Under the pieces are notes generated by a model. The model ran no database searches. It had not been told where the DNA came from and was given only the letters and a program-made list of their open reading frames with translations. DNA of 64,000 nucleotides from Porphyrobacter sp. LM 6. Its GTDB lineage: Bacteria > Pseudomonadota > Alphaproteobacteria > Sphingomonadales > Sphingomonadaceae. This document shows, piece after piece, positions 8,015 to 17,000 of this stretch. Each line of letters begins with the position of its first letter. The first letter of the stretch is position 1. The position numbers were made by a program, and so were the translations under genes. The DNA lies in NCBI RefSeq assembly GCF_001720465.1, contig NZ_CP017113.1, positions 1,302,001-1,366,000 of the forward strand, in the 5' to 3' direction.

Positions 8015-11000
8015 TGGACGAGACGCCGATGCCTCCTGCCGAAACCGGTACGAGTGCGCGCCGCCGCTGGGGCAAGCGGCTGGGCTGGCTGCTGGCGCTG
8101 TTGCTAGGGCCGGTGGTGCTGATCGCCGGGTTCTTCGCGACCCCGATCGGCAAGCGCGTGATTGCCGACCAGATCGCGGCTGTCGCCCCGGCATCGGGTC
8201 TGCGCTTCAAGGTCGGCCGGATCGAGGGCGATATCTATGGCAAGGCCGTGCTGCGCCGGGTGGTGGTGAGCGATCCCAAGGGAGTGTTCCTGACAATTCC
8301 CGAAGTCGCGCTCGACTGGCGACCGCTGACCTGGTTGTGGAGCGGTCTCGATATCCGCGAACTGACCGCGCGGCGCGGGCGGCTGGAGCGATTGCCCGAG
8401 CTGCTGCCCGCCGATCCCGACGCGCCGTTGCTGCCCGATTTCGATATCCGGATCGACCGGCTGCGGGTCGAAAATCTGGTCATCGCCAAGGGGGTCGCCA
8501 CGGCCCGCGATGAACGCGCGGATCTCGCCGCCAAAGTCGATATCCGCGAGGGCCGGGCGCTGATCGATGCCACGGCAAAGCTGGGCGCGCGCGACCGCAT
8601 CGCCCTGCTGCTCGATGCCGAACCCGATGGCGACCGCTTCGATCTCGAAGGCGATTATCAGGCCCCGGCGGACGGCGTTCTGGCGGGGCTGACGGGGCTG
8701 AAGGCGGGCTATACCGGACGCATCGTCGGCGAAGGCACGTGGCAGCGGTGGCGCGGCGCGGCGGTGGCACGGCGGGTCGGCGCGGTTGGCAAGCCGGTCG
8801 CGGCGCTGCGGATCAGCAATGATGCGGGGCGCTACGGCGTGCTCGGGCAGGTGCGGGCCGGCATGGGCGATACCACCATCGCCGGACGCGCGCTGGGCGA
8901 TGTGCTGTCTCTCGCCGCCAGCTTCACGTTGGAAGACAGTGTCGTCGAAGGGCGCATGGCCGCCGTTTCCGACGCGCTCGACTGGCGCAGCGGCGGGGTG
9001 GTCGACCTCGCGGACAAGCGGGTCGACGGCGCGCGGGTGATGCTCACGATGCGCGATCCTGACCTGTTCGGCGATGTCGTGCGGCTGGAGGGGGCCAAGC
9101 TCGCCGCCAATCTTTCGGGCGATTTCGATGATCTCGGCATCCGGCACCGGATCGATGTGGCGCGGCTGATCTCGGGCGGGGTGACCGCGACCACGCTGGC
9201 ACAGGAAGGCAGCGCGCGGTTTGACGGCACCGTGCTCTCGGTGCCGATGGCGGTGACGGGCGAGCGGGTGACGACCGGCAATGCCTATGCCGATCCGCGG
9301 CTGGTCAAGGGCCGGATCAGCGGCGTTCTGACCTATGATTTCGCGCGCCACCGGCTGGCGGCGGACGCGGCGAAGGTGACTTTCCCCGGGCTGGAGGCGG
9401 CGCTGACCCTGCGCGGCGATGTTCCGGGCGGCGCCTATGCGCTTGCCGGGCCAGTGACCGCACGCGGTCTCAAGATCGAGGGCGCGGGCGATGTGAATGC
9501 CAGCGCCAAGATGCTGCTCAAGTTCGGGCCCAAGGTGCCGTGGAGCCTGCGCGCCAATCTCGCCGGTGTGCTGACCAGGATCGGCAATTCCAGCGTCCGC
9601 CATGTCGCGGGCGATCAGGTGCGCTTCAATGGCGAACTTGGCATGGGCAAGGGCCAGCAGACCGTGCTGCGCGAGGTCGCGCTGTCGTCCCCGCGGCTGA
9701 CCGCCCGGTTCGATAGCAAGGTGGTGCCGGGCAGCCGAGGCACGCGCACCATGCTCGCAGGCAGCGGACGGCAGGTGGAATACGGGCCGTTCAGCTTCGA
9801 GGCGGAATTCGCCGCCGATGGCCCGCGCGCGCAGCTCGTGCTGGCTGATCCCTATCCCGCCGCCGGGCTCAAGGACGTGCGCGTGGCGCTCGCCCCCAGC
9901 CGTGACGGGTTCGGGCTTGATGTGGCGGGCGGATCGCTGCTCGGGCCGTTCGAGGGCGCGCTCGAACTGTTTCTGCCAGAAGGGAAGCCTGCGCGGATCG
10001 CGATCAACCGGCTCGATGTCTACCGCACCAATGTCACCGGCGGGGTGGTGCTGGGCGAGGAAGGCGTATCGGGCGAACTGCGGCTTGCCGGAGGGGGTAT
10101 CGACGGCACGCTGGCGTTCCGGCCGCAGGGCGAGGGCGCGGTCGGCTTTGCGGTCGATCTGGCGGCGCGCAATGCCCGCTTCGGCGGCGACATCCCGATC
10201 ACCATCGCCCGCGCCGATATCGCCGCGACCGGGCGCTATGCCGAGGGCAATGCCAATTTCGACGCCGATCTCGCCGCAGCCGGGGTCGAATATGGTGCGC
10301 TCAGGCTCGCCAATCTCACCGCCAAGGCCGCGATCGACAACGGCCGGGGCAAGATCATCGGGGCGATCAGCGGGCGGCGGGCAGACCGCTTCGCGCTCAA
10401 TTTCGATGCCGCTGTGGCGCCCCGCCAGATCGCGGCGGTGGTGCGCGGGCAGTATGCCGGGGCGACGATCACCATGCCGCGCCGCGCGGTGCTGAACCGC
10501 GAGGAGGATGGCAGCTGGCGGCTGGAACCGGCGCAGATAGGCTTTGCCAGCGGCTATGCCATTGCCTCGGGCCACTTGGGCGGCGAGGACACCGCGCTCG
10601 AACTCAAGCTCGCGCGGATGCCCTTGCGCTTGCTCGACCTTGCCGGGGCGCAACTCGGCCTCGGCGGACGGATGTCGGGCATTGTCGAATATCGCCAGCA
10701 GGGCCGTGCCGCCCCGACCGCGCGCGCGCGGGTGCGGATCGACCGCTTCAGCCGCGCCGGGCTGGTGCTGTCATCCAAGCCGGTCAATGTGCTGGGAGTG
10801 ATTGACCTGTCGGCTGATCGCCTGACCGCGGCGGGCCGCTTGCTCGAAGGTGACGCGCGGCGCGGCGACTTTGCGCTGCGGATCAACGGACTGGAGGCGG
10901 ATGGCGCGCTGGCCGACCGGCTGAAGCGCGGGCGGCTCGATGCGCGGATGGTGTTCGACGGCGCGGCAGAGACCCTTTGGCGGCTGGCGGCGGTCGATCT

Positions 11001-12231
11001 GTTCGATCTGACCGGGCCGGTGGCCATGACTGCGCGGGCGACAGGCACGCTCGCCGAGCCGCGCATCACCGGCACGCTTGCGAGCGATGATCTGACCGTC
11101 GCCAGCGCGCTGACCGGCACGCGGATCGAAAAGATCAGCGCGCGCGGCCGCTTTGCCGGATCACGGCTCGAACTGACGCGCTTTGCCGGAACCACCCCGG
11201 GTGGCGGGAGCGTGGTGGGCAGCGGCACCGTGGATCTGGCGGGGATGAGCGCGGCGCGCGGGCCGCAGCTTGATCTGCGCGCCGCCGTCAAGAATGCACG
11301 CCTGCTTGACGCCACCGGGCTCCGGGCCACCATGACCGGGCCGCTCCGGATCGTCTCGAACGGGATGGGCGGCACGATCGCCGGACGGGTTCGCCTGAAT
11401 GGCGCGCGCTGGGCGCTGGGTAACGCCGCCGAGGATGTGGCCCTGCCGCGCATCGCCACGCGCGAAATCAATGGCGAGGATGGACGCAGCCGCACGCAGG
11501 TTTCCGCGCGCGGTGCGGCATGGCGCTATCTCGTCGATGCCACCGCGCCCAATCGGGTGCTGGTCGAAGGGCTGGGCCTCGAAAGCGAATGGGGTATCGA
11601 CATCGCGCTGCGCGGCACGGTCAATGATCCGCGCATCGGCGGCAGCGCGCGGCTGGTTCGCGGGGACTATACCTTCGCCGGCACCCGCTTCGAGCTGACC
11701 CGAGGGCGCATCCTGTTCGACGTGAACGAGCCGATCAACCCGCGGCTCGACATCCTCGCCGAAGCCGCGCGCAACAACACCAATGTCGATATCGCGATCA
11801 CCGGCAACGCCCAGTCGCCCAGCATCGCCTTCTCCAGCGATCCCGCGCTGCCCGAGGAGGAAATCCTCGCGCGGCTGCTGTTCGGCGGGTCGGTCACCTC
11901 GCTTTCGGCCACGGATGCGGTGCAGCTCGCCGCAGCGCTGGCGGCGTTGCAGGGCGGGGGCGCGGGGCTTGACCCGATTGGCGATCTGCGGCGCTCGATC
12001 GGACTCGATCAGCTGCGGATCATCAGCGCCGATCCGCTGATCGGTCGCGGCGCGGGGATTGCCATCGGCAAGAACATCACCCGCAAGATCTATGTCGAGC
12101 TGGTGACCGACGGGCGTGGATACAGCGCCACCCAGGTCGAATACCGCATCACCAGCTGGCTTGCGCTGCTGGGCACGGTCTCGACCATCGGGCGCGACAG
12201 CGTATTGGCCGAAATTAGCCGGGACTACTGA
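8014..12231 (+). CDS. tamB: Translocation and assembly module protein TamB
   Basis: TamB is a giant, inner-membrane-anchored AsmA-like protein that spans the periplasm and partners with TamA. The 1405-residue product has one N-terminal membrane helix (residues 28-50), then long repetitive beta-rich sequence suggesting a hydrophobic groove used in lipid or protein transfer, and the conserved C-terminal TamB (DUF490) domain: GDYTFAGTRFELTRGRILFD, the FSSDPALPEEEILARLLFGGS block, and the ending QVEYRITSWLALLGTVST. Start and stop overlap by one base with tamA (TGATG), so the pair is translationally coupled. Its length is similar to other alphaproteobacterial TamB proteins. Confidence 0.93.
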   Translation: MDETPMPPAETGTSARRRWGKRLGWLLALLLGPVVLIAGFFATPIGKRVIADQIAAVAPASGLRFKVGRIEGDIYGKAVLRRVVVSDPKGVFLTIPEVALDWRPLTWLWSGLDIRELTARRGRLERLPELLPADPDAPLLPDFDIRIDRLRVENLVIAKGVATARDERADLAAKVDIREGRALIDATAKLGARDRIALLLDAEPDGDRFDLEGDYQAPADGVLAGLTGLKAGYTGRIVGEGTWQRWRGAAVARRVGAVGKPVAALRISNDAGRYGVLGQVRAGMGDTTIAGRALGDVLSLAASFTLEDSVVEGRMAAVSDALDWRSGGVVDLADKRVDGARVMLTMRDPDLFGDVVRLEGAKLAANLSGDFDDLGIRHRIDVARLISGGVTATTLAQEGSARFDGTVLSVPMAVTGERVTTGNAYADPRLVKGRISGVLTYDFARHRLAADAAKVTFPGLEAALTLRGDVPGGAYALAGPVTARGLKIEGAGDVNASAKMLLKFGPKVPWSLRANLAGVLTRIGNSSVRHVAGDQVRFNGELGMGKGQQTVLREVALSSPRLTARFDSKVVPGSRGTRTMLAGSGRQVEYGPFSFEAEFAADGPRAQLVLADPYPAAGLKDVRVALAPSRDGFGLDVAGGSLLGPFEGALELFLPEGKPARIAINRLDVYRTNVTGGVVLGEEGVSGELRLAGGGIDGTLAFRPQGEGAVGFAVDLAARNARFGGDIPITIARADIAATGRYAEGNANFDADLAAAGVEYGALRLANLTAKAAIDNGRGKIIGAISGRRADRFALNFDAAVAPRQIAAVVRGQYAGATITMPRRAVLNREEDGSWRLEPAQIGFASGYAIASGHLGGEDTALELKLARMPLRLLDLAGAQLGLGGRMSGIVEYRQQGRAAPTARARVRIDRFSRAGLVLSSKPVNVLGVIDLSADRLTAAGRLLEGDARRGDFALRINGLEADGALADRLKRGRLDARMVFDGAAETLWRLAAVDLFDLTGPVAMTARATGTLAEPRITGTLASDDLTVASALTGTRIEKISARGRFAGSRLELTRFAGTTPGGGSVVGSGTVDLAGMSAARGPQLDLRAAVKNARLLDATGLRATMTGPLRIVSNGMGGTIAGRVRLNGARWALGNAAEDVALPRIATREINGEDGRSRTQVSARGAAWRYLVDATAPNRVLVEGLGLESEWGIDIALRGTVNDPRIGGSARLVRGDYTFAGTRFELTRGRILFDVNEPINPRLDILAEAARNNTNVDIAITGNAQSPSIAFSSDPALPEEEILARLLFGGSVTSLSATDAVQLAAALAALQGGGAGLDPIGDLRRSIGLDQLRIISADPLIGRGAGIAIGKNITRKIYVELVTDGRGYSATQVEYRITSWLALLGTVSTIGRDSVLAEISRDY

Positions 12232-12237
12232 TTTTTC

Positions 12238-12315
12238 CGCACGCCCTCCGGCGTGCGAAATCCTCGCGCCTGCGGCGCTGCGGGCGCGCATTCGCGCTTG
12301 CGGCGGCTGGCGCCG
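12238..12315. repeat. Structured hairpin repeat, copy A
   Basis: An 8-bp stem CGCACGCC/GGCGTGCG is followed by TCCTCGC and a second block in which CGGGCG leads into two small hairpins around TTCG and CTTGCGGCG. The block from 12281 aligns without gaps to 60178-60212 (copy B), and the differing bases fall in paired stem positions, so the stems are kept while the sequence changes. It sits between the convergent tamB and lysozyme genes and may also help end transcription, though no T-tract follows. Confidence 0.55.
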
Positions 12316-12330
12316 CCGAACCGGGTTCTC

Positions 12331-12921
12331 TCAGTCCGTTGCATTCAGATAAAGCTCCGCCTCGGCGGCGCGGCGGCGCACGAGGCCCTTGAGCACCTGC
12401 CCGCCAGCACGGGTCCAGCGGGCAAACTCGCGCGCTGCACCCTCAAAGTCGCCCGCGATGTGCTTGCGGGTCAGGGTCGCACGGGCAATCGCGCCGGTGT
12501 TGTAGTGGAAGCTGACCAGCGCATCGAACTGCACCTGCGTGGCCGGCGCGTCGCCCAGCGCGGCAGCGACTTCCGCGCTGTAGCGCTCCAGATCGCGCGC
12601 CAGCCGCTCGTCGCACTGAGCCTGCGTCCAGACAGTCGCCTTGCCGATCCGGCCGCCGAGCACATCGTCGCGGCCCGTGGCGCCCCAGCCGATCGTCCAC
12701 GGCGCGCCGCCGGTGCCGGGATCGGGATAGGCTTCGACCATACCATCGGCGCGCAGCCGCGCGCAGCCTTCGAACCGCTTGATGAGGGCGATGCCGTCCG
12801 GGCTGATGCAGCGCGCCGTGACGGATTTCGCGGAAATTGGCGCGGCAAGGGGTGCAGCAGCGGGCAGAGACGCAATCCGCCGCATTAGCGACAGCAGCGA
12901 GGTCGAGGGCTCATAGGACAT
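12331..12921 (-). CDS. Phage-type lysozyme (GH24)
   Basis: This 196-residue protein is a muramidase of glycoside hydrolase family 24, as in phage endolysins. Visible family features are IALIKRFEGC with the catalytic Glu at residue 51, the YPDPGTGG...WTIGWG active-site loop, the FDALVSFHYNTG motif, and RRRAAEAELYL at the C-terminus. GGAGG seven bases upstream supports the start. The first 40 residues are Ser/Ala/Pro-rich with one short hydrophobic run but no clear signal peptide. No holin, tail or other phage gene lies nearby, so this is either a phage remnant or a domesticated wall hydrolase; its role is unknown. Confidence 0.88.
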   Translation of the reverse strand: MSYEPSTSLLSLMRRIASLPAAAPLAAPISAKSVTARCISPDGIALIKRFEGCARLRADGMVEAYPDPGTGGAPWTIGWGATGRDDVLGGRIGKATVWTQAQCDERLARDLERYSAEVAAALGDAPATQVQFDALVSFHYNTGAIARATLTRKHIAGDFEGAAREFARWTRAGGQVLKGLVRRRAAEAELYLNATD

Positions 12922-13001
12922 GGCGGGGCCTCCTGTTGGCAGGTGAGGCGATCCGATTCAGCACGATCGGTGCGAGTAGGAAAATCTTTTCAGGCGGGTG
13001 A

Positions 13002-13050
13002 CAAGAGCTCTTGACTGACAAGAATTCTTGTCTGTAAAGAGCTCTTGTCA
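13002..13050 (+). promoter_or_regulatory. Triple palindromic operator and promoter of the XRE module
   Basis: Three related palindromes lie in phase: 13002-13013 (CAAGAGCTCTTG), 13017-13032 (GACAAGAATTCTTGTC, perfect over 16 bases) and 13037-13046 (AAGAGCTCTT, continuing into TTGTCA). Their centres are exactly 17 bp apart. A candidate promoter is interleaved: TTGACT at 13011-13016, a 16-base spacer that is precisely the middle palindrome, and TGTAAA at 13033-13038. A repressor bound to the middle site would block RNA polymerase. The obvious candidate ligand is the XRE protein encoded immediately downstream. Confidence 0.75.
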
Positions 13051-13062
13051 GGAGCAGCGGGA

Positions 13063-13329
13063 ATGCCTTTGTTCGCGCGCGACTCCGGGATGCAGTTCGG
13101 CAAGGTGCCGGTCAGGACGGACGTGGAAAATCGGTTGAGGCATTACCGCGAGGCGAAGGGCTGGAGCCAGGGCGAACTCGCCCGTCGGCTCGGTGTCTCG
13201 CGCCAGACGATCAACGCAGTCGAGACCGACAAGTACGATCCGTCCCTGCCCCTGGCGCTGCGCATGGCCCGCCTCTTCGAGGTTGCGGTGCCTGAGCTGT
13301 TTATCGATCACTGGGAGCCTGAAGCATGA
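13063..13329 (+). CDS. Small XRE-family transcriptional regulator
   Basis: This is an 88-residue DNA-binding protein made almost only of a Cro/C1-type helix-turn-helix (residues about 20-75): ENRLRHYREAKGWSQGELAR followed by the recognition helix SRQTINAVETDKYDPSLPLA. It resembles the small YozG-like regulators commonly encoded next to a membrane protein. The ATG at 13063 has AGGAG eight bases upstream; a TTG at 13045 and an ATG at 13090 are alternatives. It overlaps the next gene by four bases (ATGA). Three palindromes in its promoter suggest autoregulation. The signal it senses is unknown. Confidence 0.88.
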   Translation: MPLFARDSGMQFGKVPVRTDVENRLRHYREAKGWSQGELARRLGVSRQTINAVETDKYDPSLPLALRMARLFEVAVPELFIDHWEPEA

Positions 13330-13982
13330 TGACCGAGGACAAGTCGACCCAAACACCGCGCTGGGTTCGCAAATTGCTGATCCCCGCGTTGATCGGGGGG
13401 ACTGTGGGTTTTGCCGCAAGTTCGGCGATGATGCGCTTCATCGACAGCGATGCGGTGGGCGGTCTGGGAGCTTCAGCCAGCATCGCCGCACTGGTCGGGG
13501 TGCTTTATTGCGTGATTGCGCTCGGCATCCTGTTCGGCGCGGCAAGGCCCCGGCTCGGCGCGAAGTTCCTCAATGTCGAAGATGCCGACGAGCTGCTCGA
13601 GCAGAAAAAGATGCTGACCTTGTCTGGCGCGTCGATGCTGCTGTGGGGCATTTCCCTGCTGGCTTTGGCTTTGGCGGCGCCTGATGGCCCCCTGCCGCAG
13701 ACCGCCGCACTGGTGATCGGCGTGTGCGGGCTGGTGATCGGTATCGGCCTTTCGGTGCTGGTCTATCGGCACTCTGATGAGTTGATGGCGGCGGTCAATC
13801 TCGAAGCTGGCGCTCTCAGTTATGGCATCGTGTCGCTGGTGGTCGGCATGTGGGCGATGCTCGCGCACCTCGGCTATGCCGCCGCGCCCGCACCGCTCGA
13901 TCTGCTGAGCCTGCTGTATGTGCTGGTGCTGTTGGCGAGTTTCATCGCGGTTGGCCGGCGCGGAATGCTGACGATCCGGTGA
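13326..13982 (+). CDS. Six-helix membrane protein of unknown function
   Basis: I do not recognise the family. The 218-residue product has six predicted transmembrane helices, at about residues 18-37, 50-73, 97-118, 124-146, 163-185 and 190-210, with a charged cytoplasmic-type loop after helix 2 (residues 75-98, NVEDADELLEQKK). No catalytic motif, signal peptide or Cys pair is evident. It is translationally coupled to the XRE regulator (ATGA overlap), so the pair is a two-gene module: regulator plus membrane partner. Such pairs are widespread but poorly characterised. It ends facing the autotransporter gene across a shared hairpin. Confidence 0.8.
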   Translation: MMTEDKSTQTPRWVRKLLIPALIGGTVGFAASSAMMRFIDSDAVGGLGASASIAALVGVLYCVIALGILFGAARPRLGAKFLNVEDADELLEQKKMLTLSGASMLLWGISLLALALAAPDGPLPQTAALVIGVCGLVIGIGLSVLVYRHSDELMAAVNLEAGALSYGIVSLVVGMWAMLAHLGYAAAPAPLDLLSLLYVLVLLASFIAVGRRGMLTIR

Positions 13983-14002
13983 CGGACCGGTTCGGCAAAT
14001 TT

Positions 14003-14032
14003 GGGGGCGTCCGCATGGTTGCGAACGCCCCC
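14003..14032. terminator. Hairpin between convergent genes
   Basis: A 12-bp stem with one mismatch (GGGGGCGTCCGC / GCGAACGCCCCC, 6-base loop) lies between the convergent six-helix protein and autotransporter genes. On the minus strand it is followed by AAATTTG, so it fits best as terminator of the autotransporter gene. Confidence 0.55.
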
Positions 14033-14058
14033 GATGATTGCTTGCGCGGATCTGGCGA

Positions 14059-17000
14059 TCAGAACCGGTAAGTCGCTGTCGCGCGCAGCACCTGCGTGTC
14101 GGCGTTGTCCCGCCCGATGGTGGTTTCGAACCCCGCGCTGACCTTGAGCGGGCCAGTGCCGAAGTTTGCCGCGATGCCGACTTCGCCCCAGGTGTGATCG
14201 GCGGTTTCGAGCACGAAATTGGCGTTGGGGCCGATGCCTTGCGCGAAATTGGCGGCGAGGAGCTGCGGTCCGTCCTCCAGCTCCCACACCAAGTGGGCAT
14301 TGGCTCTGATCGCTACCTGCTGCCCTTCCTTCTGGTAATCCAGGCCGAAGCGCGCCTGCGAACTGGTGAAGCTTTCCCGCGCTGCGGCGAGAGCCAGCGT
14401 GCCGCCTGTCTCGCGGGCGGTCGTCAGATCAACCTTGGCATAACGCACCTCGATCCCGGGAGAGATCGTGCCGATGCCGCTCTCTAGGTCATAGGACAGG
14501 CCCAGCGCGCCCGAGACTATGCGATCGTCCGATGCCGATTCGAGCGTCTGCGTCGCGCCGAGGAATTCGACTTGCCGGCTTGTGTCAAAGCCCATGCTGC
14601 CCATGCTGATCTGCCCGTCGATCACCGGCCCGCCCTCGAAGGCATGGCGCAGGTAGAGCGATGCGGCATAGGTATCGCTATCGACCCGCTGGCCGAGCGG
14701 CGTGTCGGCGTCGAGCCCGCTGAAAAAGCCCGACACGCCAACCATCGTGCGTTCACCGGGGTAGACCTCGATCCCGCCCGCGATCAACAGGCCGGACATG
14801 TCGCTCTGCGTGGCAAAGCCGGGCAGGCTGCCGATGTCGCCGGTGACGAACCCGCCCGACAGGAAGATTGCCATATCCTCGGGCAGGTTGGCCTGCGTGA
14901 CCACGGCGTCATCGCCGCTGCTCTGGAACGCCATCATCGTGTCGCCGAGCGGCTGGCGCATCGGCGAGAGGCTGGCTTCGAGCGCACCAAGCGGCGCGCC
15001 CTTCACCGCGATAGTGCCGCCCGCCTTGTTGCGGTCGGATTCGCGCAGGCGCGCATCGTTGAAGTTCTGGAGCAGGTTGATGGATTGCCCCGCCAGCGAT
15101 CGCACCGCCTGTTCGTTGACCGGTGCAAGGCTGCGGAAGGTGCTGCGGATCGTGGTCGCATCGGCGAAGTCGAGCCCGTAGAGGCTCGCCAGTGCGCCGT
15201 TCGGGCGGTTCTGGTCCCACAATTGGGCATAGGCCGCCTGCGCCGGATCATTCGCGTCGATCACGGTGTTGTAGCTGGCGGCAGTGATTTCCATCAGCAC
15301 GGCATTCGGTTCGTAGACGAAGGTCTGGCTGAGGATGCTTGACAGCGCGCGGGTGGTGAAGGTGCCCGAAACGCCGTCCGACGCGGTCAGGATGGTGTAG
15401 CGCTGGCCCTGTCCGTTGACCTGCTGGGTGATGGCGCTGCCGATGCTGACAACCCCGCCGATATTGGCGAGGCCGTTCACCGCCAGCCTGTCCGACACGC
15501 CGTTCGCGCCGATATCGACGAGGAAGGTGCTGCCCGAGGACATCACCAGATTGCCGTCGATATTGAGCGTGCCTGTCGTCCCCATCGTGCCCGGCGAGAA
15601 TACGCCGGTGATGCTTGTGAGGAACGGCGCGGTGATCGTGCCGGTGCCTTCGAGCATGCCTGCGAACAGCGTGTAGTCACCAATCGAGGTGATCCCGCCG
15701 TTGATGTTCACCCGCCCGCCGAACTGGTTCACATCGATCAGCGAGGTGAGATTGCCCGCCGTGTTCACTGTCAATCCTGCCGCACCGCGCACGGTCAGCC
15801 GATCGATGGTGACGTCGCTGTTCAAGGTGGTGGTGCCGGTCTGGCCCAGCGTGACATCGAAGTAGCGCGGATCGACATTGATGCCGGGATCGGCGCTCAC
15901 CACTGGATCGATATTGTTCGGCACGAACCCGGTCGCGCCGGGAAGACCGTTCGCCAGCGTGGGCGCGGGCAGGGCGCCTGCCGCAGGGTTCGCGGCCGAA
16001 GCGAGATCGGTGCAGAAGTCTTCGGGCGTTTCGAACTCGATGCAGATCGCGCCGAAATCGCTGCCGGTGCCGTTCGTGCCCAGCTCCGGCGTGGTCGGAA
16101 GGCCGTTCACGACCTGCCCGTTGGCCGCGATGATGCGATAGGCGGGATCGAGCAGCGTCACCCAATGGTTCGCGTCCTCCCAGTTGCCGTTGCCCGCGCG
16201 CGCGCCGACATAGCGATAGGGATTGGTCGCGGTGATATACTGCCAATAGAGCGACAGCGGCTGGTAGAAGCTGGTCGTCCCGATCGAGCTGAACGGCTGG
16301 GTGCTGAAGAAGCGCGATCCGCCCGATAGCACGCCGATCACCAGATCTTCGTTCGAAAGCGTGTTGTTCGCCGCATCAAGGATCAGCGGGCCGCCCGAAT
16401 CCCCGCCTGCCGTGGTGCCTTCATTGGGCAAGGCATCGTCGCGGAACACGTTGATGTCGCGGGTGAAGTCGCGGTTCTGCGAATCGAAGTCGAGTTGGTA
16501 GAGGTTCTGCGGGAAGGTCGGCGCATCGGGGCCGAACAGCACATTGTCGCGATCATCGAGCGAGAAGAACCCGCCCAGCATGTTCTCCGCCGCGCGGCGA
16601 CGCCAGTCGACGCCAAGCACTGCACCCTGCGTGGCATTGCCCGAACGGCCATAGCCGACGATCTCGACATGATAGCCGGTGCCGCTCACCGGATCGATCG
16701 TGGCAGGCGCAGGCAGGGTGCTGAACAGCAGCGCCCAGGTGGGGATCCCGGCCGCGGGCGTATCGAGGCTGGCGAGCGCGATGTCAGCCTCGATGAAGTT
16801 CAGCCCGCCAGCGGCCCCGGTCGAGCGCGGGTTCCAGAAGATGCGGTTGACGTTGAACACCGCCAGATCGGGATTGCTGGTGAAGTTGTTGGCAATCCAG
16901 TTCTGGAAGCCGGGCAGGGCGTTGACGTTGAACGACCATGCCGCGGGTACATCATCGGGGTTGTAATCGGTCGCCGGGCGGTTGTTGACGCAATGCGCCG

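Noticed and set aside
8104..10653. 849-codon open frame on the minus strand inside tamB
   Set aside because: It is antisense to clear TamB sequence, has no ribosome site or recognisable domain, and its His/Arg/Ala/Gly-rich composition is typical of frames created by high-GC codon bias.
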